A DNA stretch of 64,000 bases from Melampsora larici-populina 98AG31 (taxonomy: Eukaryota > Basidiomycota > Pucciniomycetes > Pucciniales > Melampsoraceae), in the NCBI RefSeq assembly GCF_000204055.1, contig NW_006768779.1, positions 524,350 through 588,349 on the forward strand, given 5' to 3'. Positions 13,328 through 24,059 of this stretch are shown here, one piece after another (within the stretch, counting starts at the first letter, position 1; every line of letters begins with the position of its first letter). Made by a program: the position numbers and the translations under genes. The notes under the pieces are model-generated. The model did not search any database, had not been told where the DNA came from, and saw only the letters and a list, made by a program, of their open reading frames with translations.

Positions 13328-14212
13328 ATGTTCACTTCCCGATCAATCACTACACCCTTCCGCCAACTCTCATCAATCAAACCACTCACCAAGTCAAGTA
13401 CTCTGCAATCCGGATTCCGAATCTCTAAACCTCGAACCTTTTCAAGAGATATGATGAATGTAAGAACGTTTATGAGTACGAATTGTATTTATCAATCTGA
13501 ATCAAAGGATCAAAGTTCAATTATCAATTATCGAGAGTTGAAACCATTAACGTTAACTCCTAGTGATGTAAGTCATCCAATTCAGATCATTCAAACCATC
13601 ATCATCAGAACCAAATGTCTAATCAAATGAATCTCTAGGATGTTTTATTAATCGGTCAGTCAATCAGATCCTAATCTCCCCCTCCCCCCAAAAAATCAAA
13701 AACTTATTTCTATATTGATAAATTGATATGATTTAGATGTAAGAGAAATTGAAGAAGTAGTACAAGGAAACATACCATCATCAGTAAACTTACCATTATC
13801 TTCATTAGAAAAATCATTAGAATTACATTCAGATGAGTTTATTAAATTTAATGGGTTTCCTAAACCTAATTCGAATCAAAAGATTATCTTTTATTGTAGA
13901 TCTGGTCATAGATCTCATACTGCTATGGAAATTGCTAAACTTAAAGGATTTAAAAAGTTTGTTATTCTTTTTTTCGTTTTGGTTTTGATTGAAATCAATC
14001 TCTTTAATGTCAATCTAACTGACCTTTTGATTTGATTTGGTTTCATTTTCATTTTTCATTTCAACTACATAATAAAGTGTTAAAAACTACAAAGGATCTT
14101 GGGTAAGTTCGAGAACTTTCTTTCGAATATGTATACATAAAATAATGTACTAATAAACTCTTTCGTAATCATTTTACAGTTGGATTGGATTCAAAAAGAG
14201 CAATCTACTTGA
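13328..14212 (+). CDS. Rhodanese-domain sulfurtransferase, probably mitochondrial
   Basis: Five exons (13328-13567, 13639-13654, 13737-13956, 14078-14102, 14180-14212) splice to 177 aa in frame. The first 50 or so residues are rich in Ser, Arg and Thr and poor in acids, as in a mitochondrial presequence. The rhodanese fold follows. The conserved LLIDVRE motif is assembled across a 16-nt exon. The active-site loop YCRSGHRS carries the catalytic Cys. The end, NVKNYKGSWLDW, matches the usual C-terminal block of single-domain rhodaneses. The family transfers sulfane sulfur from thiosulfate or persulfides to thiol acceptors. Length and order fit the fungal single-domain type. The sulfur donor and partner cannot be told from the sequence. 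Confidence 0.9.
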
Positions 14213-14892
14213 AATCCATCCAGTTGAATCTTTTTCTTCATTTACCTATCCCATGATTTTTTCTTGATTCATCTCAAGATACTGTAAACATTTATTCCTA
14301 ATACTAAGTATGGTTATTAGTTTATTATCATACTTAGTAATCAAACACCATGATATCAATATGTTTGGAAATCATTGTGCCATGTTCTGCAGAGCATTGT
14401 TTTAGTGAATGCAATTCAAGGCTATGTACCAGCGATGTGTTTATCATATGAAGTGCTCTCTGTTCACTTCTCTCTCTTACCTTTGTGCTACGGTCTACCT
14501 CATAAGCCGCCCACAGCACAATGAACCACATTCGCAGGCCTTAAGAAACTAATAATTTCTTCACAGATCACCGTTGGAGTTGATTTTCGAGTCTTCAGGG
14601 AATAACTCAAACCCCTTTCAATCCAGGTCTTGTAATAAACTGATCTATGGATTTATATACAGTCGATATCTGTTGTCAAGCTAAAGATCTCGACTTACTC
14701 CAAAATTTCATTGCCACATCATTGGAGAAACAAGATAGCATAAATGCTAGTATGTAATCCAAAATGAATTTCAATGATTTATAAAAATAATAATACCTCA
14801 AGAAAAAAAGACCACCGTCTCAACAAACATATGACCAATTTCTAGTTTCTCAACCAAACAACAACCAATAATCTACAAACCAAAAAACTTGA
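14213..14892. other. Intergenic, no gene seen
   Basis: The 3' flanks of the rhodanese gene (+) and of the minus-strand gene converge here. It is AT-rich, with no repeat structure or RNA gene recognised. Confidence 0.4.
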
Positions 14893-15139
14893 TTATTTGA
14901 CTTTCTGACTACTTACTACAACTCTTCCTCCTTCTTCTACTACTACTTCTTCTTCTACTTCTTGTGCTTCTTTTTTTTCTTTTTGTAAACCGATTCTTTC
15001 TGTTTCATGAACCTTAAACCATCCAGAAAGTTTATCAGAAAGAAGAGTAGCTAAAGCATAAACCAATGATTGTTCTTTATACATTTCAAATCCTTTTTGA
15101 ACTTCTTCTTCAATACTTTTCTGTTTGATTTCTTCTTCC
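14893..15139 (-). CDS. Possible 3' exon, charged helical segment
   Basis: An open segment begins right after a good acceptor (atgtgtag) and reads EEEIKQKSIEEEVQKGFEMY, then a YALATLLSDKLSGWF block, a Glu/Val-rich stretch and stop. It is too short to be a convincing gene, although an ATG at 15084 could start a 61-codon frame. It could instead be the last exon of the large gene upstream on the same strand: joining from a weak donor (gttcgt, near 15214) keeps the frame. The middle vaguely recalls RWD-domain protein tails, but that is not established. Confidence 0.4.
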
Positions 15140-15174
15140 TACACATGAAAAAAAAACAAAAAAAGAATTAGATT

Positions 15175-17253
15175 TTATGAAATAAAAGTTTCAGATTGAA
15201 TTGGATTGAGGAAAAAATGACGAACAGTTTGAAGGGTTCCAATCAATTGATTTTCTTGAATTCGTTTCACAAGTCTTTCTAATCGATTCCATTGACTTGA
15301 ATCCAATTCAACCGAAACTCTTCTCAAAGACAAAAAAACCAATCTTAATAACTTTTGACCTCTAAACCTTCTAATAGGATACCCAAAAGCATTCAAAAAG
15401 TAACAAAAATCTTGTAATCTGTTTTGGATTTCTAAAAAACTACAAGTTGTTGGTAAGGGAGATGTTAAGTTTTGGAAGGTTTTGTTTAGGATTAAGAGGG
15501 ATAAGTCGTTGGGAAAGATCGATTTGAAGGTTAAATGAATCGAACAAGGTTTCAAGACTTCAAGTAATTTAAGATGGGTTGAGTAATCATTTGAGAATTT
15601 AAGGTGGTAAGTAATCACGTCTTTTAATAAGTTGGGTTGTAAGAGTTTAGGATCACATGTTTCTAAAACCTTTAAGACTTTCGGAAATCCTGATTTAGAT
15701 TCAGGTTTGGAAAGTATACAGTGGATGTAGATTCCGAGTCCTTGTGATTTTCGATGATCCAATCGGTTCTTTTCTACTACACCTCCATGTAAAGTATCAG
15801 AAGACGGCATCGAAAGTGCCAAGAGTTGATCCAAGTCTTGAATCATCTGTTCATCTGACGCTCCTTCATCTTCTGATGATAATTTGAGTTTCTCAACCAA
15901 GACTTGTGATAAGGAAAGAATCAAACCTGGATCATCAACTTCAGAAGTCTCAATCGAAGAAGACATCAACGAAACTTGTCGATCGATCCGGTTCTTGTGT
16001 ACTAAATATCCCTGGGACCGTGCAATGACTCTCATCAAATCCAATGATCTTCTTTGGTCTTCTTGATGATCAACTTGTTGGTTAGTAGACTTAAGAACAG
16101 ATTCGATTTCATCTATTTTGCATGTCCTAAATAAAGTGGACATTAAGTACGGATCATCATACTGTAGATCTTCAGTAGAGAGTTTGTTTGTTTCTGGAAG
16201 TAAACATAAGATTTGGATTCTTCGATGTGAGATTTCTGGAGATTGAATCGAACTTGAACGGATTGTATTTAACATTTCGTTTAATCTGAGGTAGAAATCT
16301 TGGTCTGTTATTTGATGCTTTCGAAATGAGTTACGAAGCGTATTGAGTAAGATTCCTAAACTCGAAGCAAATAATCTTGAGATAGTTCGGTTCGGTTTTT
16401 GATGTAAGGATGGATTAGATGGAAGATGATGGATGAACCAGTCTAGTAAAGGTGAAGAAGGATAAGGCGAGGTGTTAAGAAGAACTTTCCAAAGATGAAT
16501 GAATGTTTTGAGATCGAAAGAAAGGTTTGGAGTCTCCAAGACTTTCAAGAGTTGATGGTTCAATGGCTTATGATTGATCTCCAGAGCAATAAGTAAATAT
16601 TGAACCAAGATGGATTTGTGTAGATTAAGAGATTGGAGATTGAAATGATGACGATCGTGAAGGATAGCATAATGTTGAAGATAGTTATGAAGATAATTTG
16701 AGATCCTAGTTGGAGAATGTGATTGTGATGGAAATGAATTAAACTGATGATGTGAGATTGAAGCAAGGTGAAGATGAATCGGTTTCAAGAATCTTCGGAT
16801 AGCTTGATTGATTGAAATCAGATTGGGTTGACCAAGAGAATCACAGATCCCAAGATAATGATGTAAGAGTTGCCAACTTGATAAAATGATTTGTAGTCGG
16901 TGAGTAGGAGAAAGTAGGGTTGGATCTGATGGTTGTTGAAGTTTGTATAAATCAAGTTCTAATGAGATAAGTTCTTGAAATGAAAGTTGATTAGATTTTA
17001 ATGGACCGATTGGAGTGATGATCTTTGATGATTTTGAGAATTCTGAGATTGATTTTGGTAATTGATGAGTGATGAAGATGATGGCAGATTCGAAAGGTGG
17101 TTTCCAAGGACAGTTTGATGAACTTTTAGCGAGTTTGATTGATTTGATAGCATTTTGAAGTTGATGGTTTGATTGAAAGTGAGATGAGAGAGTATTTAGT
17201 TTGGATTGATGTTGATTGAGGATTGATTGAGTAGTTCGTTTGCAATGGTTCAT
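15175..17253 (-). CDS. Uncharacterised 692-aa alpha-helical protein
   Basis: A single uninterrupted frame starts MNHCKRTTQSILNQHQ and ends at a TAA at 15175-15177. It is rich in Leu, Ser, His and Asn, with repeated amphipathic-helix-like segments throughout and a basic N-terminus. This composition is seen in organellar helical-repeat proteins (PPR-like), but no PPR signature could be assigned with confidence. No catalytic motif is visible. The lack of introns over 2 kb contrasts with the intron-dense neighbours. The 3' end may be spliced to the exon at 14893-15139. Function unknown. Confidence 0.75.
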   Translation of the reverse strand: MNHCKRTTQSILNQHQSKLNTLSSHFQSNHQLQNAIKSIKLAKSSSNCPWKPPFESAIIFITHQLPKSISEFSKSSKIITPIGPLKSNQLSFQELISLELDLYKLQQPSDPTLLSPTHRLQIILSSWQLLHHYLGICDSLGQPNLISINQAIRRFLKPIHLHLASISHHQFNSFPSQSHSPTRISNYLHNYLQHYAILHDRHHFNLQSLNLHKSILVQYLLIALEINHKPLNHQLLKVLETPNLSFDLKTFIHLWKVLLNTSPYPSSPLLDWFIHHLPSNPSLHQKPNRTISRLFASSLGILLNTLRNSFRKHQITDQDFYLRLNEMLNTIRSSSIQSPEISHRRIQILCLLPETNKLSTEDLQYDDPYLMSTLFRTCKIDEIESVLKSTNQQVDHQEDQRRSLDLMRVIARSQGYLVHKNRIDRQVSLMSSSIETSEVDDPGLILSLSQVLVEKLKLSSEDEGASDEQMIQDLDQLLALSMPSSDTLHGGVVEKNRLDHRKSQGLGIYIHCILSKPESKSGFPKVLKVLETCDPKLLQPNLLKDVITYHLKFSNDYSTHLKLLEVLKPCSIHLTFKSIFPNDLSLLILNKTFQNLTSPLPTTCSFLEIQNRLQDFCYFLNAFGYPIRRFRGQKLLRLVFLSLRRVSVELDSSQWNRLERLVKRIQENQLIGTLQTVRHFFLNPIQSETFIS

Positions 17254-18242
17254 TGGTCTTGGATCTCATCGCTGCTCATCTGATTTACTTTCTTCAACTT
17301 CCTCAGCTTAACTTGGATGGTATCGAATTCGACCCGAGCATTCAAGATCAAGTTCGAGTCGGATACTTTCACAAAAATCAATCACACCAAGTCAACAATT
17401 CATAACAATTGGGAAAAGATGAATCTTGGAGATTCTTTTCAAATTGGCCACTTCTTGAATTGTGGATTAGAATAAAATCAACTTCAATAAAAAAAGTGAT
17501 TCAAACCAAGTGAATTGTACTTAGCATCACTACTCAAACCACAGTGACAGTATGGATCAAAGACTCTGGACCTCTGATCTGTCATTGTACCAAAAAACTT
17601 GATGTTGAATTGTCCACTTGCTTGAATCTCGCTTCATGACCACTCATAGAAAGTCGTGTCATGGTGGCACTTTTTTTGGATTTTTTCCCCCAAAATACAG
17701 GCCAAATATAGCTGACGCGGAGCGCAGCATAGCTCGAATGGGCAGCCTGAAATGAATAACCGGCTGAATCCGAAGCCATCATGGTACCGATTCGGTGGGT
17801 TTGTTTGTCGGTGTGTGCTGCCACTGTTCAATGACCCACCGACTAGCTCAGCAAGACATCGATCCAATCCCAGCCAGCGATATATCGACCCCAAACCAAA
17901 CATTCGAACGCCGTTCGGCTTTCCAATGTTTGGTCGACCATTGATTCACCCACCGCACCTTTCAAGCAAAGCCAACCGATTGCAAACTTCAACCACGAGT
18001 AGGCCGAACCCCAGGCACCTATAAAATGACGACGTCCCCGACCTGTTCCCCCTCCAATAAGCCAATTAACAAACCAATCAAAGTCAAAAAACACAGGTTG
18101 TTTTCAATCACTACTGGCAGCATGGTCAACAATAAGAAAAATTCTTCCCACATCCCTTCGTTTGTTTTTTTTTGCTTTCCTGCCAATGCTTCATTTTTTC
18201 CTCTTCAATTGGCCATTTCCACTCACATGGATTTGTTTACAG

Positions 18243-20436
18243 GTCATCCGATGGCCGAATCGATGTCCTGTCCCGTACTCTACGTAATCGCACCTATTCA
18301 CAAGCCCTCATGGGTGTTGGTGGACCTCGGTGAGTATGGGATCTACCTCAGCTTTCGGACCCCAAAAAAAAGACGTAACTGAAGTTTCTTTGTTTTGTGT
18401 AGGATGGGTGCCCAAACATCCACACCGACATTACCTAGGAGTGGTTTAGTTTTCCCCAGTTCTGGTGGACCGATTGCTCCATTCACAAACAATGGAAAAT
18501 CTCCGCTGACGTCGCCCGTCAAGGACCCTTTAAAACGCTCTAATCAACTAAAATCTTTAATCACGCCGTCTTTGATCGCCAAGTGGAACGATGCTCCAGC
18601 TCCCCCCTCTGCCTCTAGTTCCCAATCTTCATCGATTTCCGCCATTAACCCCCACATAAACCCTCTAATCTTTGACTCCCCTCAAAAGACCCCATCCACT
18701 GTTGCCTCCACCCTGTCAACCGCAACCAACTCCCTCACCAAGACGAGATCCTCGACGAAGAGGGCAGCCACTGTGGCTGACCTGGACCGTGAAGATCCGG
18801 ATGAAGGCAATGGTGAGAGCTTTTTCTCTCAATAGTTTTCTCTCTATCACACTGCTCTCAATCCCTTTCTCTCTATCAAACTCGGCATCGTAAAATTGAC
18901 CCGTTGAACTTTGTAGAATCTTTTGATTTTTTTCGCACCGGCTCGGTTGCCGAAGTGGGTCCAATTGGGACTCCCGATGCGGACACTGATTATGAAGATG
19001 TTGATACTGACGCACAACCTAGCGACGACAACGATTCGATGCCCGACAGAAATCGTACCTTGCAAGTTTTGTTTAATTTTTGGAACCCTGTAGTTCCACC
19101 CAAACCTGAACCTTCTAACAGTAAGAAACGCAAGAAGTCTGGCGCCTCCCGACCTAGCCGGTTCAAGTCCACAGTTCCCAAATACGAGAATTTCAGCCCG
19201 AAGATCGCCAATAAACTCGTCATTACTCATGAAAACATTCCCTTTGTCGTTTTCAAGCTCAAATTATTTCAAACCTGCGCCAAGAATCGTCCCTGGGTGT
19301 CTGACTCTCTTAAATCAGCGTGGTGTGACCCTGACCAGACTCTCGAAATTCAAGGGTTTATCCACGGTTCTCGTCAACATAAGGCTGTCAAAATGGCCAT
19401 TGAAGATGAAGATTCTTGCAGCGAATTCTTGGCCCTTGCGTATTCGGTTCCTAGCAGCACGGTCATGGGGTGCAAGATCTTACACGAGAATCCCAAGCTT
19501 ACTGCAAACGCCAATCGAAACTTCCAAAAGAACGCAGCTAAGGCTCCTTCTTCAGATGCGGATCCTCACCCTGAATCGGACGCCTTGGTAGGTGTAAGTA
19601 ACCAGAATCCTATTTTCCTTCTTGTAGTCAAGCTAACGGGACTAATTTTCTCAATTAGTCCCGCATCTTGAACCTCGGCGAACATTACAATGAAAAGTTG
19701 TTCACACGGTTTTCAAAGGACTTCAAAGCTGGAGAAAACATCGGACGCCTTATCAATCCAAAAGATCATGACCTTTGTATGATTCTCAACACTGCGCGCA
19801 TCCGGACATGGGCGAATGATTGGGTAAGTGAATGTCTTTCTTATCTTTTTCATGTTATTTTATCATTCATAAGTCTTTACTCATCCTGCTCCATCCACTT
19901 AACAGGCTGACGAGGTACCTGGGGTTGATGAAGTCAACCCTCCGACGAAGCGACCGGAATTCCGTTGGTTTCCTGTGGCTGACTACGAGAAGGAAAAGAA
20001 CCTTCTTCTCGGTTTATCAGGACCACCTCAGCCCGGTACCAGTTCTGGAACCGTCGTCCACCACAACTATTACGGTCAACCATTTCCTTCAGCTGCTTAC
20101 CCCCCCTCTCAACCCAATCAGCCAGTCCCCGCGCCGGCAACGTTCCACCCTCCACCACCTCCACCACCTCCTCTCCAAGACCCACCTGAGGCCCTTCGAT
20201 TGTCCCCGCCTCCAGGGAACCCGCACTTTGAAGAGTTCCTCATCTTCGCGGGCATAGACGCCAACAAGAAGAAGACTCGCGACATTTTGTCTGATCAAGG
20301 TATTGACTCGTTTAATAGACTTTTGGACCGCCAAACTTACAATTTTGATAGCTTTCGAAGTATGGGGATCGCCTTTGCTCACGCCGATGACCTTCACAAG
20401 GCTGTTCCGAAATTTAACCATTATCTCAAATCCTGA
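18243..20436 (+). CDS. Transposon accessory protein with NLS and SAM-like C-terminus
   Basis: Five exons are supported (18243-18329, 18403-18812, 18917-19587, 19659-19823, 19906-20436). The 5' limit is uncertain: the frame is open back to an acceptor at 18242, and an internal ATG lies at 18310. The third donor could also be the stronger gtaagt a few bases downstream. The spliced protein is about 600 aa. It has a Ser/Pro/Thr-rich start, an acidic patch, a basic cluster SKKRKKSG that suits a nuclear signal, and a conserved-looking globular middle (SPKIANKLVITHENIPF to NTARIRTWANDW). A proline-rich hinge follows, then a roughly 65-residue C-terminal helical block (FEEFLIFAGI to KFNHYLKS) resembling a SAM domain by spacing. 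It lies inside the transposon and converges on the transposase gene. Role unknown; DNA binding or oligomerisation during transposition is inference. Confidence 0.8.
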
Positions 20437-21139
20437 TGAGATACCACTTGATATCCTTTTCGCCACTCGATCATATTTTTAAAGTTTCATTTTCAATGTT
20501 TGTTAACGCTATCCAAAAAACAATGTTCCCCCTAAAAAGATGATATGTTTCTGGCGTCTGGTTTCTCTGTTTTGATATCTACTTAAATTTCTTGTTTATT
20601 TATTTATTGGTTGTGTGGTTTGATGTTCAAGTCAATCTTTGTGATCGCTACCAATTGTTTGAGCGTTTTGATGTCCAAAGTAATCTTGATCCCATCTCGG
20701 TTATAAAATTGAAAGCCCTCAACACACGTGCCTCTTGACCATGTCCCCTTGTGAGTTTCTTGGCCGACTTAATGCCTCTGCCCAAAACCTTTGTGTTCAT
20801 ATCTCAGCGCGTTATAGAGAAGGATTTTTTTTTCCCTAAGTCTTTTGCAGCATATCAAAAATATCTTTGGTTCTTTATTTCTCATGTCTTTGGGAATGGA
20901 ATTTTTTTTTGTACAATTTTGTTCACTTGCCACTTTACAAAGATCTTTTTGGGTTTGGAAAAGTCTATATACGATAGTTAATCATCTCATTATTGAGGCA
21001 ATAAAATTTGTCACTGGGGTTTGCTCACTGTAAGTCTTTTTGATCGGATCATAATTCTTCATATTCAACATGAAAGGCGAAATAAACAAAGCAAAAGAGT
21101 TTGGCTACAAGCAATTTCATGATAATCAAAGATCAACCC
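20437..21139. other. Non-coding gap between the two transposon genes
   Basis: This is AT-rich spacer inside the transposon, receiving both convergent 3' ends. Short plus-strand open frames here lack homology. It probably holds the two transcript ends. Confidence 0.4.
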
Positions 21140-22276
21140 CTAAATCCAATAGCCACATACGGCATATAACTTGTGCATGAGGGCACCTGTGAACAAGTTC
21201 CAAGTAACATCCATGATGACATCCTCTTTATCTTCAGCCGCGGTTTGGATGAGGATTTGGGTGCGTCAAAAGTAGGATTTGAGCACGCTGAAAGCATTCT
21301 CGATCGGATTGAAAGCTGGCGAGTAAGGTGGGAGGTACAAAATTCGGATTCCTCTTTCTGCCGCAAGTTTGTCAATACGGCACCCGTGGTGGATCCTTGC
21401 ATTGTCCATCACTAAGACAGAGTTGGCCTCGGGGTATGAATTCATCAACGGAAACTATGCGGTTGACCAGTCAATAAATATAAGCGAGATGAGGGAAAAT
21501 CGAACTCAAAGTAAGCTTACCAAACGGTGTTTGAGGAACCCCTCGAAATCTCTACGCAGGTAGCTTCCTTCTTGGCAGTCCAGAGCTAATACGCCGCCTT
21601 TGAAAATCGCCGGTAGGAGTGAGAACCGTTTGCCCCCACGACTCCAAGGGATTTGGGTGGTCCGTTCCCCTCGTCTAGCGCGTCCAAACTGCCTGCCGAG
21701 ATGTCTCTCCTGAACTGAGCACTCGTCTGGATGGATCATGTTCAAAGTCAGCTATGCGTTCACAATATAAACCCCAATTTAAAATAAGTGAAAAACACAT
21801 TGACCTAGGAAAACAAGCATGTTGGGGTTCAAAGCTCCTACTGCATGTAGATACCTCGCTCTCTTGGAAGGACTCTGGTTAGGGTGCACGGTTCGAGCTT
21901 TCTTGACGGTGAGGTGGAGTCGATCCTTCAGATCACTCGCAATTGTTTGTAACGAGACCCATTCGCCGGTGCGTCGATAAACTGCATGGCGATACTCGTC
22001 CAAGTACAAAGCAGGATTGCCGGCTAGTAACTCCAACATAAAATCTCTATCTTCGTCATTCAAAGCGGTTTTTCTTCCGATGCGCTCGTAATCTTCAGGA
22101 TTACGAATTACTGCATAAGTACGGCGGTACAAGGAGTGCCAACGAGAGATTGTTTGCCGGCTGACAGGGGAGATCAAGAGACGTCGGACTTGATCGATTG
22201 TTTTCCCTGCGCGGAGGTGCTGCACCGCCAGCACCTTGATACTAACTTCATATGGACCACGTTGTGGGCCTCGCAT
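21140..22276 (-). pseudogene. IS630/Tc1-type DDE transposase, one nonsense codon
   Basis: The start is MRGPQRGPYEVSIKVLAV, a helix-turn-helix DNA-binding region (IDQVRRLLISPVSRQTISRW). Exons are 22276-21805, 21726-21521 and 21454-21140. Splicing joins MLVFL to DECSVQERHLGRQFGR, giving the first Asp. The second is in VMDNARIHHG and the third acid is Glu in FNPIENAFSVLK. The order D-D-E matches the DDE_3 superfamily endonuclease. An in-frame TGA at 21266-21268 follows SVLKSYF. The same frame then continues for 41 codons to a natural TAG at 21140-21142. All three catalytic residues precede the break, so the truncated product might keep the fold or the copy may be dead. Confidence 0.9.
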
Positions 22277-22561
22277 TGCTAGAAGAGGGATGTGGAAGAG
22301 TCAGAACAAAGGTTTGAGTTTGATGGATTAAAAGGAAGAAGAACGAACTGTTGGACAGGTGGTGTGACGAATGGTCTGGGCGAAAATTTTTCCATGCGGC
22401 AGAATTTTTTTTTTGATGGGTTGATGGGGGCCGATGCCTGGTCTGTGACGGGGTTTGGTGCTGACGGGTTGTTCAGCCCGCTGCGCTGCGCATCGCCTGT
22501 ACGCGCCTGTGGCGCCGGGGGAAAAAAGCTTCGAAAAGTGTCACCATGACACGACTTTCTA

Positions 22562-23073
22562 GAATAGCTGTACTCATCCTACTGATGACCACTGAATTCG
22601 TCTCCCTGTGAATCCTAACAAGTTAACTGGACACAAACAAAGGTAATCATATTTCATAGTTAAAAAAGGATGCAGAATCACAAGATCAAAGGATCCTATC
22701 TTGCTCATCAAAAGCATGCATAAAAGCCAAGGAAAGTAAAAACTCATTCATCAAAAGTTACAATCTCATATGTTTCGAAACAGGTAACAAGTCAAGATCT
22801 TATAGAGAATGTAACTGGCTAATGATCAGGATCGATGATGAACGAAAAAAAACAAATCCTTCTTTACTGAGGAGCACATATGATTTGGGATTGACTTACA
22901 TATGAGATTTCAAAAGAAGAGAAAAAGCACAAACAAAAAAGGGAGAAAAGAAGCTGTAATTTTTTTTTGGATTTTTTGATATTTTTTTTTGTAGAAAAAA
23001 GAAAAAAAAAAGAATCGAAACCGATACCCCTCTTGAATTGAAAAAAAGGAATAAGATGAACTCAAAGAATGGA
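22562..23073. other. Intergenic, no gene seen
   Basis: This is the 3' flank of the antizyme gene, with long A/T homopolymer tracts at about 22960-23050. No other structure was identified. Confidence 0.4.
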
Positions 23074-24059
23074 TCAAAGTTCAATTCCAATCAATACCAC
23101 CGAGTCAGCAACGGGATCCTCCTGATTACGAATCACATTTCCACCAACATATAACAAGCCTTGTAATAACTCTCTCATTCCAGATTGATGTTTATCAAGT
23201 ACGACAATCACTTCATCTGCTTCAAGTTTCTCGTCAGCAAGATCGAGGATCTCCACCAAGAGAGCCTTGACACATTGTTTAGACATTGAAGGAGCATTGA
23301 GACCAAAGATGTAAATCGATCGAGTTCCAGAGTTCTTATCGACCAATACACCTTGAAGACCACCAGGAAGGGTAGCCGTGATGTTATGGATACCTTCGAC
23401 TTCCTTCAAACCGTATGGGAACACATGATCAAGTGATTTGGAATCCGGACAGCTTGAGACCATCGAATCAAATGAGAAACTATCGGAACTTGGACTAGGA
23501 GAAAGCATTGGGGTCGAGGTGATGTTGGCATGAATAGAATGAACAGATTGCGAATTAAACATATTAAGGCCGATATCTTCAACCGAAGGACTGGTTGAAT
23601 TAGACTTCATTTGGAGGAGCGAATGACTATTGGGTGGGGTCGAGTCGGGGGTAATAGGTGACGAAACTGGAAAATTGACAAAAAGGGTACGACTAGGATT
23701 TTGGAAAAAAGGCGCGGTGACATCTCTCACATGTCGGTCGCGACCTCCCAGATCGGGAGCTAAGGATAAAAGAAAAAGAAAAAAAAACATTGAAAAGATG
23801 AGTACTCAGATATAAGGAAAAAGTCATTGTTTGGGTCTGAATGGATCACTTACGCATTTTTTCAAAATCGACGTTAGGGCAAATACCGTGCCCCGTCGTC
23901 CAACGTAGTCAACGACTCAGTTTTTTCATTGAGGATGGTGATATCAGCAGATCGAGGGTTGGAGTTGAGGATGGCGCCATCGGTACCGGCTGCTCCGCTG
24001 AGGGCAGATCCGATACTGGCGCCAAGACTAGATTGATTTTTCGGTTTTAAAATTTCCAT
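23074..24059 (-). CDS. OAZ: Ornithine decarboxylase antizyme with +1 frameshift
   Basis: Antizyme binds ornithine decarboxylase, sends it to the proteasome and limits polyamines. Two exons (24059-23854, 23759-23074) start MEILKPKNQSSLG. The first frame ends at TAA (23874-23876) after YLP. Skipping one base there continues as NVDFEKM, and splicing yields MPPDLGGRDRHVRDV, resembling the segment just after the frameshift in animal antizymes. The C-terminal domain holds ADEVIVVLDKHQSGMRELLQ, then LLYVGGNVIR and VVLIGIEL, matching the family's final strands and helix. With one base skipped, 891 nt give 296 aa with no further stop. The site is CCC-TAA rather than the usual TGA. Upstream, an acceptor near 24075 suggests a 5' UTR intron. 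Frameshifting is expected to respond to polyamines. Confidence 0.92.
23874..23880 (-). promoter_or_regulatory. Programmed +1 frameshift site of antizyme
   Basis: On the minus strand the ORF1 end reads TTG CCC TAA CGT. Peptidyl-tRNA on CCC can re-pair with CCU one base ahead, so the ribosome continues AAC GTC GAT in the +1 frame. The continuation is exactly in frame with the long second coding region after splicing. Frameshifting at the ORF1 stop is established for the antizyme family; use of TAA here is read directly from the sequence. Confidence 0.82.

Larger units (their letters stand above)
17649..22559. mobile_element. Two-gene Tc1/IS630-type DNA transposon, complete
   Basis: The terminal inverted repeats begin GAAAGTCGTGTCATGGTG and match over 25 of the first 26 bases. 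After a short mismatch they resume with TTTTTTCCCCC, about 43 bp in all. TA is directly repeated at both borders (17647-17648 and 22560-22561), the IS630-Tc1-mariner target. Subterminal GC-rich words (GCGCAGC type) occur near both ends. Inside are two convergent genes: an accessory gene on plus (about 18243-20436) and a DDE transposase on minus (21140-22276). At 4,911 bp it is large for this superfamily. Confidence 0.92.
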
